Assembly: GCA_018241685.1 (NCBI GenBank)
Contig: JAFEDJ010000022.1
Location: forward strand, 124,001-188,000
Reading direction: 5' to 3'
Source: Pseudomonadota bacterium
GTDB lineage: Bacteria > Pseudomonadota > Gammaproteobacteria > Burkholderiales > Rhodocyclaceae
Length of the DNA stretch: 64,000 nucleotides
The notes beneath the pieces were generated by a model. That model worked only from the letters and a program-made list of their open reading frames with translations. It was not told where the DNA came from and did not search any database. The translations under genes were made by a program, and so were the position numbers. Below are positions 1 to 8,955 of this stretch, piece after piece. Each line of letters begins with the position of its first letter. Within the stretch, counting starts at the first letter, position 1.

Positions 1-416
1 CCGACGCCGATGCTGGCACTGATCAGGCAACTGAGCGGGGCGGCGACGAAGAAGAAGCGCAGGATGGAGCCGGCGCTGTCGAGGGAATTGGGAAAACCGA
101 CCCAGCGCCGTATCAGCGCCACGCCGGCGAAGGCCTGTAGAACTGCGCCGGTGCCGACGCACAGGGGCATGATCCAGTTGATCCCCCCGAGCCCCGCACG
201 TGCGACCGCTTCCACGTTGGTGATGGCTGCACCGAGAAAGATGGCTGGCCAGATGCGTCGGCCTTTGATGAGCATGGCGGCCAGGGCGATTCCGGCGGGG
301 GGGTAGAGCGGTGCGACGTAGCCGGGCGGGATCGCGATATGCAGTGCGATCAGGCCGCACAGCGCATAGGCGACAGCAATTCCGGCGAGTTGCTGTATCC
401 GCTGGGAGAAAGGCAT
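1..416 (-). CDS. MASE1-domain membrane sensor protein, N-terminal part only
   Basis: The minus strand is open from an ATG at 416 to the window edge, giving 138 residues and no stop. The protein begins MPFSQRIQQLAG and consists of hydrophobic helices with the pattern YPPAGIALAAML, then WPAIFLGAAITN, which is the typical signature of the MASE1 integral membrane sensor domain. MASE1 usually sits in front of a GGDEF/EAL, histidine kinase or PAS output module, so the missing C-terminal part should decide the function (cyclic-di-GMP turnover or phosphosignalling). About four to five membrane segments are visible. It is transcribed divergently from modD. The domain call is by sequence pattern; the output activity is unknown. 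Confidence 0.75.
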   Translation of the reverse strand, partial: MPFSQRIQQLAGIAVAYALCGLIALHIAIPPGYVAPLYPPAGIALAAMLIKGRRIWPAIFLGAAITNVEAVARAGLGGINWIMPLCVGTGAVLQAFAGVALIRRWVGFPNSLDSAGSILRFFFVAAPLSCLISASIGV

Positions 417-651
417 TGGCTGTCTGCGGTATCAGGTTGCTGGTGTCGAAAGCCGATGGCGGTCAAGGGCTGTTCTGTGCGAACCCGGGTTCCGTACGGC
501 AAGTCGTCGTCATTGTAGCGTTGCCAGATTTTCCAGGTGGAGCATAACCGTCGGGCTGCTGTGGTGTACTCCGCAGCCGCTGCATTAAAGCGCCTGGCGA
601 GTATCATCGACCGTCCTCAATCTGTTTCTGTGATCGATTTCGGGAGCCTTG
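417..651. other. intergenic gap between divergent MASE1 gene and modD
   Basis: This 235-base gap must hold promoters for both divergent genes, but no convincing -35/-10 pair stands out. It contains a perfect 12-base palindrome GAACCCGGGTTC at 481-492. A ribosome binding site GGGAG for modD lies at 642-646. No protein-like reading frame is supported. Confidence 0.4.
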
Positions 652-1518
652 ATGATGTCTTCGTTCAATTTGGCGGACGTGACCCTTCTTGCGTTGCTGG
701 CCGACGATGTGTCCTGCGGTGATCTGACCACGGCGTCGCTGGGTATCGGCGGGCGAGAGGGGCGGGTGGCCTTTCGCGCGCGGGGCGCCATGACGGTATG
801 TGGATCGGAGGAGGCGACACGCCTTTTCGAGCTGGTCGGGGCGCGGGCGCGCCTGTGGGTGCCGTCGGGGACTCACGTGGAGGCTGGGCGTCTGCTGCTC
901 GAAGCCGAAGGGGGAGTTGATTCCCTGCACTCCGCGTGGAAGACCGGACAGGTCCTGATGGAGTGGGCCAGCGGGCTGGCAACGGCAGCCGCAGCCATTG
1001 TCAAAGCGGCGGAGGCGGGTGGGCGACGGGTCGCGGTGGCGTGCACCCGGAAGAATGTGCCGGGTGCGAAAGCCATGTCGGTGAAGGCTGTGCGCGCCGG
1101 TGGGGCGACGATCCACCGTATGGGCTTGTCCGAATCCCTGCTGGTATTTGCAGAGCATCGCCTGTTCCTGAGCGAGACGCCGGCGCAGACTGTGGCCCGC
1201 TTGCGGGCCCGGGAGCCGGAAAAGAAGATCGTCGTCGAGGTCAGCAGCGTTGAGGAGGCTGCCGAATGGGCCCGGGCGGGGGCTGATGTGCTGCAACTCG
1301 AGAAGTTCTCCGTCGAGCAGGTGGCGGAATGTCGGCAATGGGTGAATGAGCACGCGTCCAACGGGCACGGAGCGCCGCTGCTCGCCGCCGCCGGAGGGGT
1401 GAAGGCGGACAATGCGGCGGCCTTCGTGGCGGCCGGTGCCGATCTGCTGGTGACGTCCGCGCCCTATACCGCGCCGCCCGCCGACGTCGCCGTCAGTTTT
1501 GAACTGCCGTTGGCATGA
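652..1518 (+). CDS. modD: ModD-type phosphoribosyltransferase (NadC-like)
   Basis: The 288-residue protein belongs to the nicotinate-nucleotide pyrophosphorylase fold and most resembles ModD, the NadC paralogue found in molybdate transport operons. The segment CTRKNVPGAKAMSVKAVRAG followed by HRMGLSESLLVF and EHR is ModD-like rather than NadC-like, where DTRKTTPGLR is expected. The C-terminal half has the barrel pattern LLAAAGGVKADNAAAFVAAG. The biochemical role of ModD is not firmly established. No modABC genes lie beside it here. Two adjacent ATG codons (652, 655) follow a GGGAG site, so the start is uncertain by one codon. NadC itself remains a weaker alternative. Confidence 0.75.
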   Translation: MMSSFNLADVTLLALLADDVSCGDLTTASLGIGGREGRVAFRARGAMTVCGSEEATRLFELVGARARLWVPSGTHVEAGRLLLEAEGGVDSLHSAWKTGQVLMEWASGLATAAAAIVKAAEAGGRRVAVACTRKNVPGAKAMSVKAVRAGGATIHRMGLSESLLVFAEHRLFLSETPAQTVARLRAREPEKKIVVEVSSVEEAAEWARAGADVLQLEKFSVEQVAECRQWVNEHASNGHGAPLLAAAGGVKADNAAAFVAAGADLLVTSAPYTAPPADVAVSFELPLA

Positions 1519-1703
1519 GTCGTCGTCTCCAGAGCGTTCTGTCTCCGGCTCCTGTTGCAATGCGGTAGTATCTCGGCCCCAAGCGTGGCCGGACTTCGCC
1601 GATGAACCGGCCTCCTGGGGCGCCCGACTGTGGCAATCCGCCGTCGGCAGTGAGTTCCAGGGGGGATCGGTGGATCCGTCCGGAGGTGTTTCAGGAGAGC
1701 CGT

Positions 1704-3599
1704 ATGAGTACAGTGCTTGCCCCCGGGCAAGAGAAGCAGTCCCGTATGCAGGTCCTGCCGGTCGCGCTGGCGGCGATGGGAGTGGTATTCGGTGACATCG
1801 GCACCAGTCCCTTGTACACGATGAAGGAAGTCTTCAACGGTCCTCACGCGGTGCCGGTTACCCCGGACAACGTGCTGGGCATCCTGTCCCTGGTGTTCTG
1901 GGCGCTGACTATCGTCGTGTCCCTCAAGTACGTGGTCTACATCATGCGGGCCGACAACCGGGGGGAGGGTGGCATCATGGCCCTGACGTCCCTCGCCCTT
2001 CGTACCAGCAAGTCGCCACGCCTGGGCGCCGCGATGGCCGGCCTGGGACTGTTCGGTGCCGCCTTGTTCTACGGCGACGGGGTAATCACGCCGGCCATTT
2101 CGGTGCTGTCGGCGGTGGAGGGGCTGGAGGTGGTGACGCCGGCCTTCAAGCCTTATGTGCTGCCGATCTCGCTGCTCGTGCTGACCGGCCTGTTCGTCAT
2201 CCAGAGCAAGGGGACCGCCCAGGTCGGCGCGGTCTTCGGCCCGGTGATGCTGTTCTGGTTCACGACCCTCGGCGTGCTCGGGGCGATGAACGTCACACGC
2301 CACCCCGATGTGCTGCGCGCCATCAATCCCGCCTACGCGGTGAGTTTCTTTGCTGATAATCATTGGCTTGGCTTCCTGGCGCTGGGGGCGGTAGTGTTGG
2401 CGATCACCGGTGGCGAGGCCCTGTATGCGGACATGGGCCATTTCGGCCGGCGCCCGATCAAGGTCGCGTGGTTCGGCTACGTGTTTCCGGCCCTCTACCT
2501 CAATTACCTGGGGCAGGGGGCGCTGATCCTCGACAATCCCGCGGCCGTATCCAATCCCTTCTACCTGCTGGTGCCGCAGCCCTTGCTGCTGCCCATGGTC
2601 GGCTTGTCTACGCTGGCTACCATCATCGCTTCCCAGGCAGTGATCTCGGGCGCCTTCTCGCTGACCAAGCAGGCCGTGCAGTTGGGCTATTCGCCGCGTA
2701 TCCACGTGATTCACACCTCCGACAAGGAGATGGGGCAGATCTACGTGCCCAACGTGAACTGGCTGCTGTTGGGGGCGGTGGTTGCGCTGGTGATCGGCTT
2801 CCGTTCGTCGAGCGCACTGGCCTCTGCCTATGGCATCGCGGTGACCTTGACGATGATGATCGACACGGTGCTCGCCTTTGTGGTGGTGCGGGCGCTGTGG
2901 CAGTGGCGCTGGGCGCCGGCGGTGGCCTTCCTGACCCTGTTCTTCACCGTTGATTTCGGCTTCTTTGCCGCCAACAGCGTCAAGATCTTCGATGGAGGCT
3001 GGTTTCCGCTGGCAATGGGGCTGGCGGTCCATACCCTGCTGATGACCTGGAAACGGGGGCGTGCACTGCTTTCGGAGCGCATGCGGCAGGACACGATGCC
3101 CCTCGATCTGTTCATCCAGTCCATGTTTCATGACCCCCCGCTGCGCGTTCCGGGAACCGGCGTGTTCATGACCACGGCGCCGGACGGAGTGCCCCGTGCT
3201 CTGTTGCACAATCTGCTGCACAACAAGGTGTTGCATGCGCGTGTGGTGCTGGTGAACGTGATGACCGACGACATCCCCTACGTGCAGGCTGTGGACCGGG
3301 TCCGGGTGGAGGAACTGGATTTCGGTTTCTACCGTGTCTTTGTCCGCTATGGGTTCAAGGACGATCCGGACATCCCCGCCGCACTGGCCATGTGTGAAGA
3401 TCAGGGGTTGCCTTTCGAACTGATGGAGTCTTCGTTCTTCCTGGGGCGGGAGACGTTGATCCCCAGAACCGGGGCCTCCCTCGGCCTGTGGCGGGAGCGG
3501 CTGTTCATTCTGCTCTTCAGAAATGCGCACAGCGCCGCCGATTTTTTCTGCATTCCGGCCAATCGGGTGGTTGAATTTGGTACCCAAATTGAGCTTTGA
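1704..3599 (+). CDS. kup: low-affinity potassium transporter Kup
   Basis: This 631-residue inner-membrane protein is a Kup/HAK/KT family K+ uptake permease, normally working by proton symport. The start of the conserved core, GVVFGDIGTSPLYTMKEVF, lies about 25 residues in. About twelve hydrophobic segments follow, with the family patterns GGEALYADMGHFG and LNYLGQGAL, and then a cytoplasmic C-terminal domain of about 170 residues. The ATG at 1704 is preceded by AGGAG at 1693-1697 with good spacing. A longer open frame from 1602 has no ribosome binding site and adds a low-complexity head. Length fits the family. It follows modD by 185 bases and is probably transcribed separately. Confidence 0.95.
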   Translation: MSTVLAPGQEKQSRMQVLPVALAAMGVVFGDIGTSPLYTMKEVFNGPHAVPVTPDNVLGILSLVFWALTIVVSLKYVVYIMRADNRGEGGIMALTSLALRTSKSPRLGAAMAGLGLFGAALFYGDGVITPAISVLSAVEGLEVVTPAFKPYVLPISLLVLTGLFVIQSKGTAQVGAVFGPVMLFWFTTLGVLGAMNVTRHPDVLRAINPAYAVSFFADNHWLGFLALGAVVLAITGGEALYADMGHFGRRPIKVAWFGYVFPALYLNYLGQGALILDNPAAVSNPFYLLVPQPLLLPMVGLSTLATIIASQAVISGAFSLTKQAVQLGYSPRIHVIHTSDKEMGQIYVPNVNWLLLGAVVALVIGFRSSSALASAYGIAVTLTMMIDTVLAFVVVRALWQWRWAPAVAFLTLFFTVDFGFFAANSVKIFDGGWFPLAMGLAVHTLLMTWKRGRALLSERMRQDTMPLDLFIQSMFHDPPLRVPGTGVFMTTAPDGVPRALLHNLLHNKVLHARVVLVNVMTDDIPYVQAVDRVRVEELDFGFYRVFVRYGFKDDPDIPAALAMCEDQGLPFELMESSFFLGRETLIPRTGASLGLWRERLFILLFRNAHSAADFFCIPANRVVEFGTQIEL

Positions 3600-4013
3600 T
3601 GGCTTCTGGAATTATGTATTTGTCGTTTTTAAAGGGTTGTTGGAATCTGTTGCTTTTAAAATGAAATAAGTGATAATTTTTTATTTTTTTAATAAAATCA
3701 AAAAACTAATTCAGATTTAAGAATGCCTTTCATATAATTTTGGTTCTCATTTGAGCCCGTTGTGGGCATCGCATTCGTCGAAAAGTACTTCTCCCCGTGA
3801 CGGGTATCACGGGTGTTTCGAGCGCCTGGGGCTATCGTGCTGAGGCGCGGGGTTTCACGCATTTGGCAAATTTGCAGTGCACAATCGGCATGACCTTCAC
3901 GCCGTCTTCATAGATAATGTGCTGCTTTTTTCTGGGGTGTGAGTGCGTCTGCGTTTGACGGCTTCATCTAATTTGCATGGGCGGCCGTATTGCAAGATCG
4001 GCCGGAGCTCGGA
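3600..4013. other. AT-rich intergenic region upstream of exopolysaccharide genes
   Basis: These 414 bases contain no supported gene. The first 150 bases are strikingly AT-rich, with runs of T and A around 3676-3716, in contrast with the surrounding GC-rich genes. The second half carries a 7-base inverted repeat with a GTGA-N6-TCAC core (3794-3813) and a 10-base palindrome GCAAATTTGC (3866-3875). I could not place a canonical sigma-70 or sigma-54 promoter here. The composition fits a regulated promoter region for the exopolysaccharide block that begins at 4014. Confidence 0.6.
3794..3813. promoter_or_regulatory. CRP/FNR-family-like operator palindrome
   Basis: CCCGTGA and TCACGGG form a perfect 7-base inverted repeat separated by 6 bases. 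The core GTGA-N6-TCAC is identical to the core of the CRP consensus TGTGA-N6-TCACA. It lies about 200 bases before the sugar transferase start, so it could be an activator site. It could also be a chance or RNA hairpin; no T-run follows. Confidence 0.4.
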
Positions 4014-5399
4014 ATGCTAAAACTCTTCAATCATTACGTACCTTCCAACACTGTGCTGCAGTTGTTGTTCGATGCGCTGTTGCTGTTTGTTGCGGTGATT
4101 GTCGTGTTCCTGGTTCAGGACAAGGTGGATGGCGCGCTCCTGTTCTCCGTCGTGCCATCCGCGCTGATGTTTGCTGCGGTGATGATGATGCTTAATGGGG
4201 CCCTCGGCCTCTATCGAGTCAGTTTCAGTGGCGAATGGCGTGAAACCGTGATGCGGGTGGTCATTTCCATCGTGCTGAGCGTTCCGGTGGCGTATGGCGT
4301 ATTTCGGGTGTTGCCGTGGGGGGTTTTCGCCCATGATGCGGTAGAGCTGAACGTCATCGCCCTGCTGGGGCTGGTGGTCGCCGTGCGGGGAGTTGCAGTT
4401 CGACGTGCAGGGGCAGGGGTTTTGGTCAAGAGAATCATGGTTATCGGGACGGGAGCGGATGCCGTCGCAGTCGAACACGCACTGACGCATCCCGCCAATG
4501 CCAGCCTGCAGGTAGTGGGGTTCTACCCGGCAGGCAGCAATGACGAAGTGAGGGTCGACCCGAAGCGGATCGTCCATTTCGATGGCAGTCTGCTGGCTGC
4601 GGCCAATGAACTGCGCGTCAATGAGATCATCGTTGCGCTCAAGGAGCGTCGGGGGGGAGTGATCCCGCTGCGCGAATTGCTCGACTGCAAGATGGCCGGC
4701 ATCAAGGTCCTGGATCTGTCCAGCTTTTTCGAGCGGGTGCGAGGTCAGGTGCGAATCGACTCCCTGCGAGCCAGTTGGCTGATTTATGGGGAAGGCTTCC
4801 GTCAGGGCTGGGGGCGTACGCTGGTGAAGCGGATCTTCGATATCGTGGCTTCTCTTTGCCTACTCCTCCTTGCTGCTCCGGTCATGGTACTGGCTGCGCT
4901 GGCTATCGTGATTGAGGACGGTGCTCCGGTGCTCTATCGTCAGGAACGTGTCGGTCTTGGCGGTCGGTTGTTCAAAGTCACCAAGTTCCGCAGTATGCGT
5001 CGGGATGCCGAGCGAGATGGCAAGCCGCGCTGGGCTGCGGCCAACGACGACCGGGTCACGCGCGTCGGCCGCTTCATTCGGAAGGTGCGTATCGACGAGT
5101 TGCCACAGCTGTTCAATGTGTTGAGGGGGGATATGAGCCTGGTTGGGCCGCGCCCCGAACGCCCTTTCTTCGTGGACCAGCTGACCAAGGACATCCCGTT
5201 CTACGCGGTTCGCCATTGCGTCAAACCGGGCGTGACGGGCTGGGCCCAGGTTCGTTACCAGTACGGTTCATCCGTCGATGATGCGATCAACAAACTGCAG
5301 TACGATCTCTATTATGTGAAGAATCACACGCTGTTTCTGGACACTGTAGTGTTGTTTGAAACCGTTCGCGTGGTTTTGACGGGTGACGGCGCGCATTGA
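4014..5399 (+). CDS. exopolysaccharide-initiating sugar transferase, PEP-CTERM/EpsB type
   Basis: This 461-residue protein is a polyprenyl-phosphate sugar-1-phosphate transferase that should start exopolysaccharide repeat-unit synthesis at the inner membrane. About four hydrophobic segments fill residues 15-130, then a Rossmann-like segment begins with IMVIGTGADAVAVE (about 141-154), then the bacterial sugar transferase domain from KRIFDIVASL (about 272) with YRQERVGLGGRLFKVTKFRS, IDELPQLFNVLRGDMS and GPRPERP. The architecture matches the family linked to PEP-CTERM/exosortase loci (TIGR03013). The ATG at 4014 has GGAG at 4004-4007; a TTG at 3990 in frame is less likely. The sugar specificity cannot be read from sequence. 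Confidence 0.9.
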   Translation: MLKLFNHYVPSNTVLQLLFDALLLFVAVIVVFLVQDKVDGALLFSVVPSALMFAAVMMMLNGALGLYRVSFSGEWRETVMRVVISIVLSVPVAYGVFRVLPWGVFAHDAVELNVIALLGLVVAVRGVAVRRAGAGVLVKRIMVIGTGADAVAVEHALTHPANASLQVVGFYPAGSNDEVRVDPKRIVHFDGSLLAAANELRVNEIIVALKERRGGVIPLRELLDCKMAGIKVLDLSSFFERVRGQVRIDSLRASWLIYGEGFRQGWGRTLVKRIFDIVASLCLLLLAAPVMVLAALAIVIEDGAPVLYRQERVGLGGRLFKVTKFRSMRRDAERDGKPRWAAANDDRVTRVGRFIRKVRIDELPQLFNVLRGDMSLVGPRPERPFFVDQLTKDIPFYAVRHCVKPGVTGWAQVRYQYGSSVDDAINKLQYDLYYVKNHTLFLDTVVLFETVRVVLTGDGAH

Positions 5400-5442
5400 T
5401 CGTTCTATTGCGTTGTTTTCACCCCTGACGGAATGACATGCC

Positions 5443-5475
5443 GTGCTCCCGCCAAGCGGGGGCACGTGCCTTTTT
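5443..5475 (+). terminator. terminator-like hairpin between sugar transferase and prsK
   Basis: GTGCTCCCGC (5443-5452) pairs with GCGGGGGCAC (5456-5465) across a CAA loop, with one G-U wobble. Five T residues follow at 5471-5475, five bases after the stem. It could uncouple the sugar transferase from prsK, or attenuate read-through. It ends only 11 bases before the prsK start. Confidence 0.6.
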
Positions 5476-5486
5476 GTTGAGAGCCG

Positions 5487-7583
5487 ATGGAATCCGTCCT
5501 GTCCCAAGTATCGGTCTGGAGTTACGCGTTCGCGGCCATCGTCCACGCGATATTCGGACTGTATCTGGCGGTAGCCTGGAAAAAGGGGCGGCGTGGAGCC
5601 TTGCTGATTGCCGCAGCAGCGGGCGGAGCCCTGTGGGCAGGGGCTAACTGGGCATTCTCCGTTTCAGGCTGGGGGTGGTTGTTCCAGCTGGCTAATTTTT
5701 TTGACGTACTGCGGCTTGCCGCTTGGTTCGGCTTTCTTGTTGCCTTGCTGTCCCAATCGTCCGCCGACAGCAAAATAGATGAGTTGCCACGCTGGCCCGC
5801 ACCGGGAGCATTGGCCGTGGTGGCCCTTGCTGCCGGCGGAGTCTTCTGTTTCAGCTTGGGAGTGCCGCTTTATGGCACGCCAATGCGTACTTGGGCTGCG
5901 ACGTCATTGATGTCCTCCGTGTTCGGGCTTGTTCTGCTCGAGCTTTTCTATCGTGCGGTACCTGAACGCTATCGTTGGGGCATCAAGCCGCTGACGCTTG
6001 CCTTGGGCAGTCTGTTTGCCTTCGATGTGTATCTGTATGCGGATATGCTGCTGTTCAGCCGCATTGATCCGGTTACCTGGAGTGTCCGTGGCTTTGCCCA
6101 TACGCTGACCATTCCTTTGCTGGCGGTCTCGGCGTCCCGCAATCCGGATTGGACGCTGCGTGTTTCCCTGTCCCGCCATGTGGTTTTCCATTCGACGGCG
6201 CTGGCCGGCTCCGGCCTGTACCTGTTGGTGATCGCCGGTGCTGGTTACTACATGCGCTATTTCGGTGGGGAGTGGGGAGAGGCTCTTCAGTTGGCGCTGC
6301 TCTTCAGTGGCATTCTGTTCCTCTGTGTGCTGGTCGTTTCGGGGGCATTCCGGGCTCGTTTGCGGGTTCTGCTGGCCAAGCATTTCTTCGCATATCGCTA
6401 TGACTACCGAAAGGAGTGGCTGAGCGTGACTCAGGCCTTGTCGGTGGCGGGGGATGGGTTGAGCCTTGGTGAGTCCGTGGTCAAGGCGCTTGCAGATCTG
6501 GTCGAAAGTCCTGGCGGAGGGGTCTGGCTTTGCGATTTGAATGGCATCTACGGCCAGCAGGCGCGTCTCAACATGCCGGATTATGGTGTGCGCGAGCAGG
6601 CCGATTCAGAGTTCTGTCGCTTCCTGCTGGAGCGGGAATGGGTGGTGAATCTGCAGGAGATGCGCAGTGGGCTGTCATCCGGAGCCGGTTTGCCTATGCC
6701 GGTTTGGGCGTCGGAGCTTTCGGATATGTGGTTGATCGTGCCGCTGATTTCCTCGGGCGTGCTGGTGGGGTTCGTGATTCTCCTGACGCCTCGAACGCCC
6801 GTGGATGTGAATTGGGAAGTGCTCGATCTGCTCAAGATGGCGGGGCGGCAAGCCGCGGGCTACATCACGCGGATGCAGGCTGCTGAGGCCTTGATTGAGG
6901 CGCGTAAATTCGATGCGTTCAACCGTATGTCCGCCTTCGTTGTCCATGATTTGAAGAATCTCGTGGCCCAACTCTCGCTGATGTTGCGTAATGCCGAGCG
7001 TCACAAGGACAATCCGGAATTCCAGGCGGATATGCTTGAAACGGTGAAGCATGTGGAAACACGTATGCGGGGGTTGATGGCTCAGTTGATGGAGAAGACT
7101 CCGATCAACCAGCGTCGTCCTGTCCAGATCGGAGGGGTTGTCGAGCATGTGCTGCAGTCCAAGCGATTGTTCAAACCCAGTCCCAGGCTACTCGGCGTCC
7201 TGCCGGACCTGGCTGTCTTGGCCCATGCTGAGCGCCTTGAGCGAATACTCGGTCATATAGTGCAAAATGCTCTGGACGCGACACCCGAGCATGGTAGTGT
7301 GTCAGTCGGGCTATCCCAGGAGGGTAAATTTGCCTGCATTACCGTTCGGGATAGCGGGTCGGGCATGTCGGCCGCTTTCATTCGGGAACAATTGTTCAAG
7401 CCGTTCCAGACGACCAAAGCCAGCGGCATGGGGGTCGGAGCCTATGAGGCGCAGCAGTACGTGAATGAACTTGGGGGAAGCCTAACGGTGCAGAGCGAGG
7501 TGGGTGTGGGGTCAAGATTCGAAATCCGCCTGCCGCTCGCCGCGCAACCCCAGAATGCCGGTAACGAAGCATTGGCTGAGTAG
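5487..7583 (+). CDS. prsK: PEP-CTERM system membrane histidine kinase PrsK
   Basis: This 698-residue sensor kinase should phosphorylate the adjacent regulator PrsR. The first 290 residues contain about eight hydrophobic segments. A GAF-like region precedes the kinase core, where VVHDLKN places the phospho-accepting histidine at 487. The ATP-binding domain shows VQNALDATPEHG, RDSGSGM and a final FQTTKASGMGVGAYEAQQYV box. The arrangement matches the PrsK family (TIGR02916) that accompanies exosortase/PEP-CTERM exopolysaccharide loci. It ends 4 bases before prsR and is cotranscribed with it. The input signal is unknown. Confidence 0.93.
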   Translation: MESVLSQVSVWSYAFAAIVHAIFGLYLAVAWKKGRRGALLIAAAAGGALWAGANWAFSVSGWGWLFQLANFFDVLRLAAWFGFLVALLSQSSADSKIDELPRWPAPGALAVVALAAGGVFCFSLGVPLYGTPMRTWAATSLMSSVFGLVLLELFYRAVPERYRWGIKPLTLALGSLFAFDVYLYADMLLFSRIDPVTWSVRGFAHTLTIPLLAVSASRNPDWTLRVSLSRHVVFHSTALAGSGLYLLVIAGAGYYMRYFGGEWGEALQLALLFSGILFLCVLVVSGAFRARLRVLLAKHFFAYRYDYRKEWLSVTQALSVAGDGLSLGESVVKALADLVESPGGGVWLCDLNGIYGQQARLNMPDYGVREQADSEFCRFLLEREWVVNLQEMRSGLSSGAGLPMPVWASELSDMWLIVPLISSGVLVGFVILLTPRTPVDVNWEVLDLLKMAGRQAAGYITRMQAAEALIEARKFDAFNRMSAFVVHDLKNLVAQLSLMLRNAERHKDNPEFQADMLETVKHVETRMRGLMAQLMEKTPINQRRPVQIGGVVEHVLQSKRLFKPSPRLLGVLPDLAVLAHAERLERILGHIVQNALDATPEHGSVSVGLSQEGKFACITVRDSGSGMSAAFIREQLFKPFQTTKASGMGVGAYEAQQYVNELGGSLTVQSEVGVGSRFEIRLPLAAQPQNAGNEALAE

Positions 7584-7587
7584 TCAT

Positions 7588-8955
7588 ATGAGTGAGAAAC
7601 GCAGGACTTTGTTGATCGTCGAGGACGATCCCGCGCTGCAAAAGCAGATGCGTTGGGCTTTCGATCAGTATGAAACTGTGGTCGCCACCGATCGGGAAGA
7701 GGCTATTGTTCAACTGCGGCGCCATGAGCCGGCCGTCGTGACGATGGATCTTGGGCTGCCGCCGGCCCCCGACGATGTGACCGAGGGTTTCAAGCTGCTG
7801 GGGGAGATTCTGGCACTGGCGCCAGATACCAAGGTTGTGGTGCTGACGGGCCAGCACGACCGGGAGAATGCAGTTCGTGCCGTGGGAATGGGCGCGTACG
7901 ACTTTTTTGCTAAGCCCTTCGAGCCCGAGTTGCTGTCTCTCACTTTTGATCGGGCATTGCGCCTGTACGATCTGCAGCAGGACAACCGCAAACTCAAGAT
8001 TCAGCAGGGTAGTGCCCTGGCGGGCGTGATCACGCGGGATCCCGGTATGCTGCGGGTGTGCCGCCTGATCGAGAAGGTTGCGTCGGCAAACGTCACGGTG
8101 ATGTTGCTGGGTGAGAGTGGAACCGGCAAAGAGGTGCTGGCGCGCGGTTTGCATGAGCTTTCTCCGCGTCGCAATGAGCGTTTCGTCGCCATCAACTGTG
8201 CCGCGATCCCGGAAAATCTGCTCGAGAGCGAGCTGTTTGGTTACGAAAGAGGTGCCTTCACCGGAGCGGTGAAACAAACGCTCGGCAAGATCGAAGTCGC
8301 TAACAAGGGGACCCTGTTCCTTGATGAGATCGGTGATTTGCCTTTGCCTCTGCAGGCCAAGCTGTTGCGCTTTCTGCAGGAGCGGGTCATCGAACGGATC
8401 GGCGGTCGTGAGGAGATCCCGGTCGATGTGCGAATCGTCTGCGCGACGCACCAGGACGTAAAAGGGCTCATCCAGGCTGGGCGCTTCCGGGAGGATTTGT
8501 ATTACCGGTTGGCTGAAATCGTGGTTGACATCCCCGCGCTGCGGGATCGGGATGGGGACGCCGTATTGCTGGCTCATGCCTTTGTGCAACGTTTTGCCGG
8601 CGAGCATGGGCGAGGCGTGATGACACTCACTGATGATGCGGTCCAAAGTATCGAGTCGCATCGTTGGCCCGGAAATATCCGTGAGCTTGAAAATGCCATC
8701 AAGCGAGCGGTTATCATGGCAGATGCGAATTGCATTACTGCCGACGATGTCGGGCTCGGCAAGAACGCGGACGAGGAGTTGGAGGCACTGAACCTGCGGG
8801 TCGTGCGCGAAGATGCCGAACGTCGAGCGGTGGTCCGGGTGATGGCCCGGGTCAATGGCAATGTAGCCCGCGCGGCCGAGGTGTTGGGTATCAGTCGCCC
8901 AACCCTTTACGATTTGATGAACCGCTTCGGTTTGAAGAAAGAGATTTCAACGTGA
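7588..8955 (+). CDS. prsR: PEP-CTERM system sigma-54 response regulator PrsR
   Basis: The 455-residue protein has three parts: a receiver domain with phospho-acceptor Asp54 (VVTMDLGLPP), an AAA+ sigma-54 activator domain with Walker A GESGTGKE (175-182), the GAFTGA loop (222-227) and Walker B GTLFLDEIGDLP, and a C-terminal Fis-type helix-turn-helix (NVARAAEVLGISRPTLYDLM). GAFTGA shows that it can act on sigma-54 RNA polymerase. In this family PrsR activates PEP-CTERM and exopolysaccharide genes. The start at 7588 begins the receiver domain properly; a frame open from 7504 overlaps prsK. Its target promoters are not evident within this window. Confidence 0.93.
   Translation: MSEKRRTLLIVEDDPALQKQMRWAFDQYETVVATDREEAIVQLRRHEPAVVTMDLGLPPAPDDVTEGFKLLGEILALAPDTKVVVLTGQHDRENAVRAVGMGAYDFFAKPFEPELLSLTFDRALRLYDLQQDNRKLKIQQGSALAGVITRDPGMLRVCRLIEKVASANVTVMLLGESGTGKEVLARGLHELSPRRNERFVAINCAAIPENLLESELFGYERGAFTGAVKQTLGKIEVANKGTLFLDEIGDLPLPLQAKLLRFLQERVIERIGGREEIPVDVRIVCATHQDVKGLIQAGRFREDLYYRLAEIVVDIPALRDRDGDAVLLAHAFVQRFAGEHGRGVMTLTDDAVQSIESHRWPGNIRELENAIKRAVIMADANCITADDVGLGKNADEELEALNLRVVREDAERRAVVRVMARVNGNVARAAEVLGISRPTLYDLMNRFGLKKEIST

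Noticed and set aside
1464..3587. Long open frame antisense to kup (about 700 codons)
   Set aside because: It is a composition artefact of GC-rich codon usage opposite a clear transporter; its product is low-complexity His/Gln/Arg-rich and matches no family.
3861..3880. Possible sigma-54 promoter TTGGCAAATTTGCA upstream of the sugar transferase
   Set aside because: The GG and GC elements are not 10 bases apart, so it does not satisfy the -24/-12 rule despite the nearby sigma-54 activator gene.
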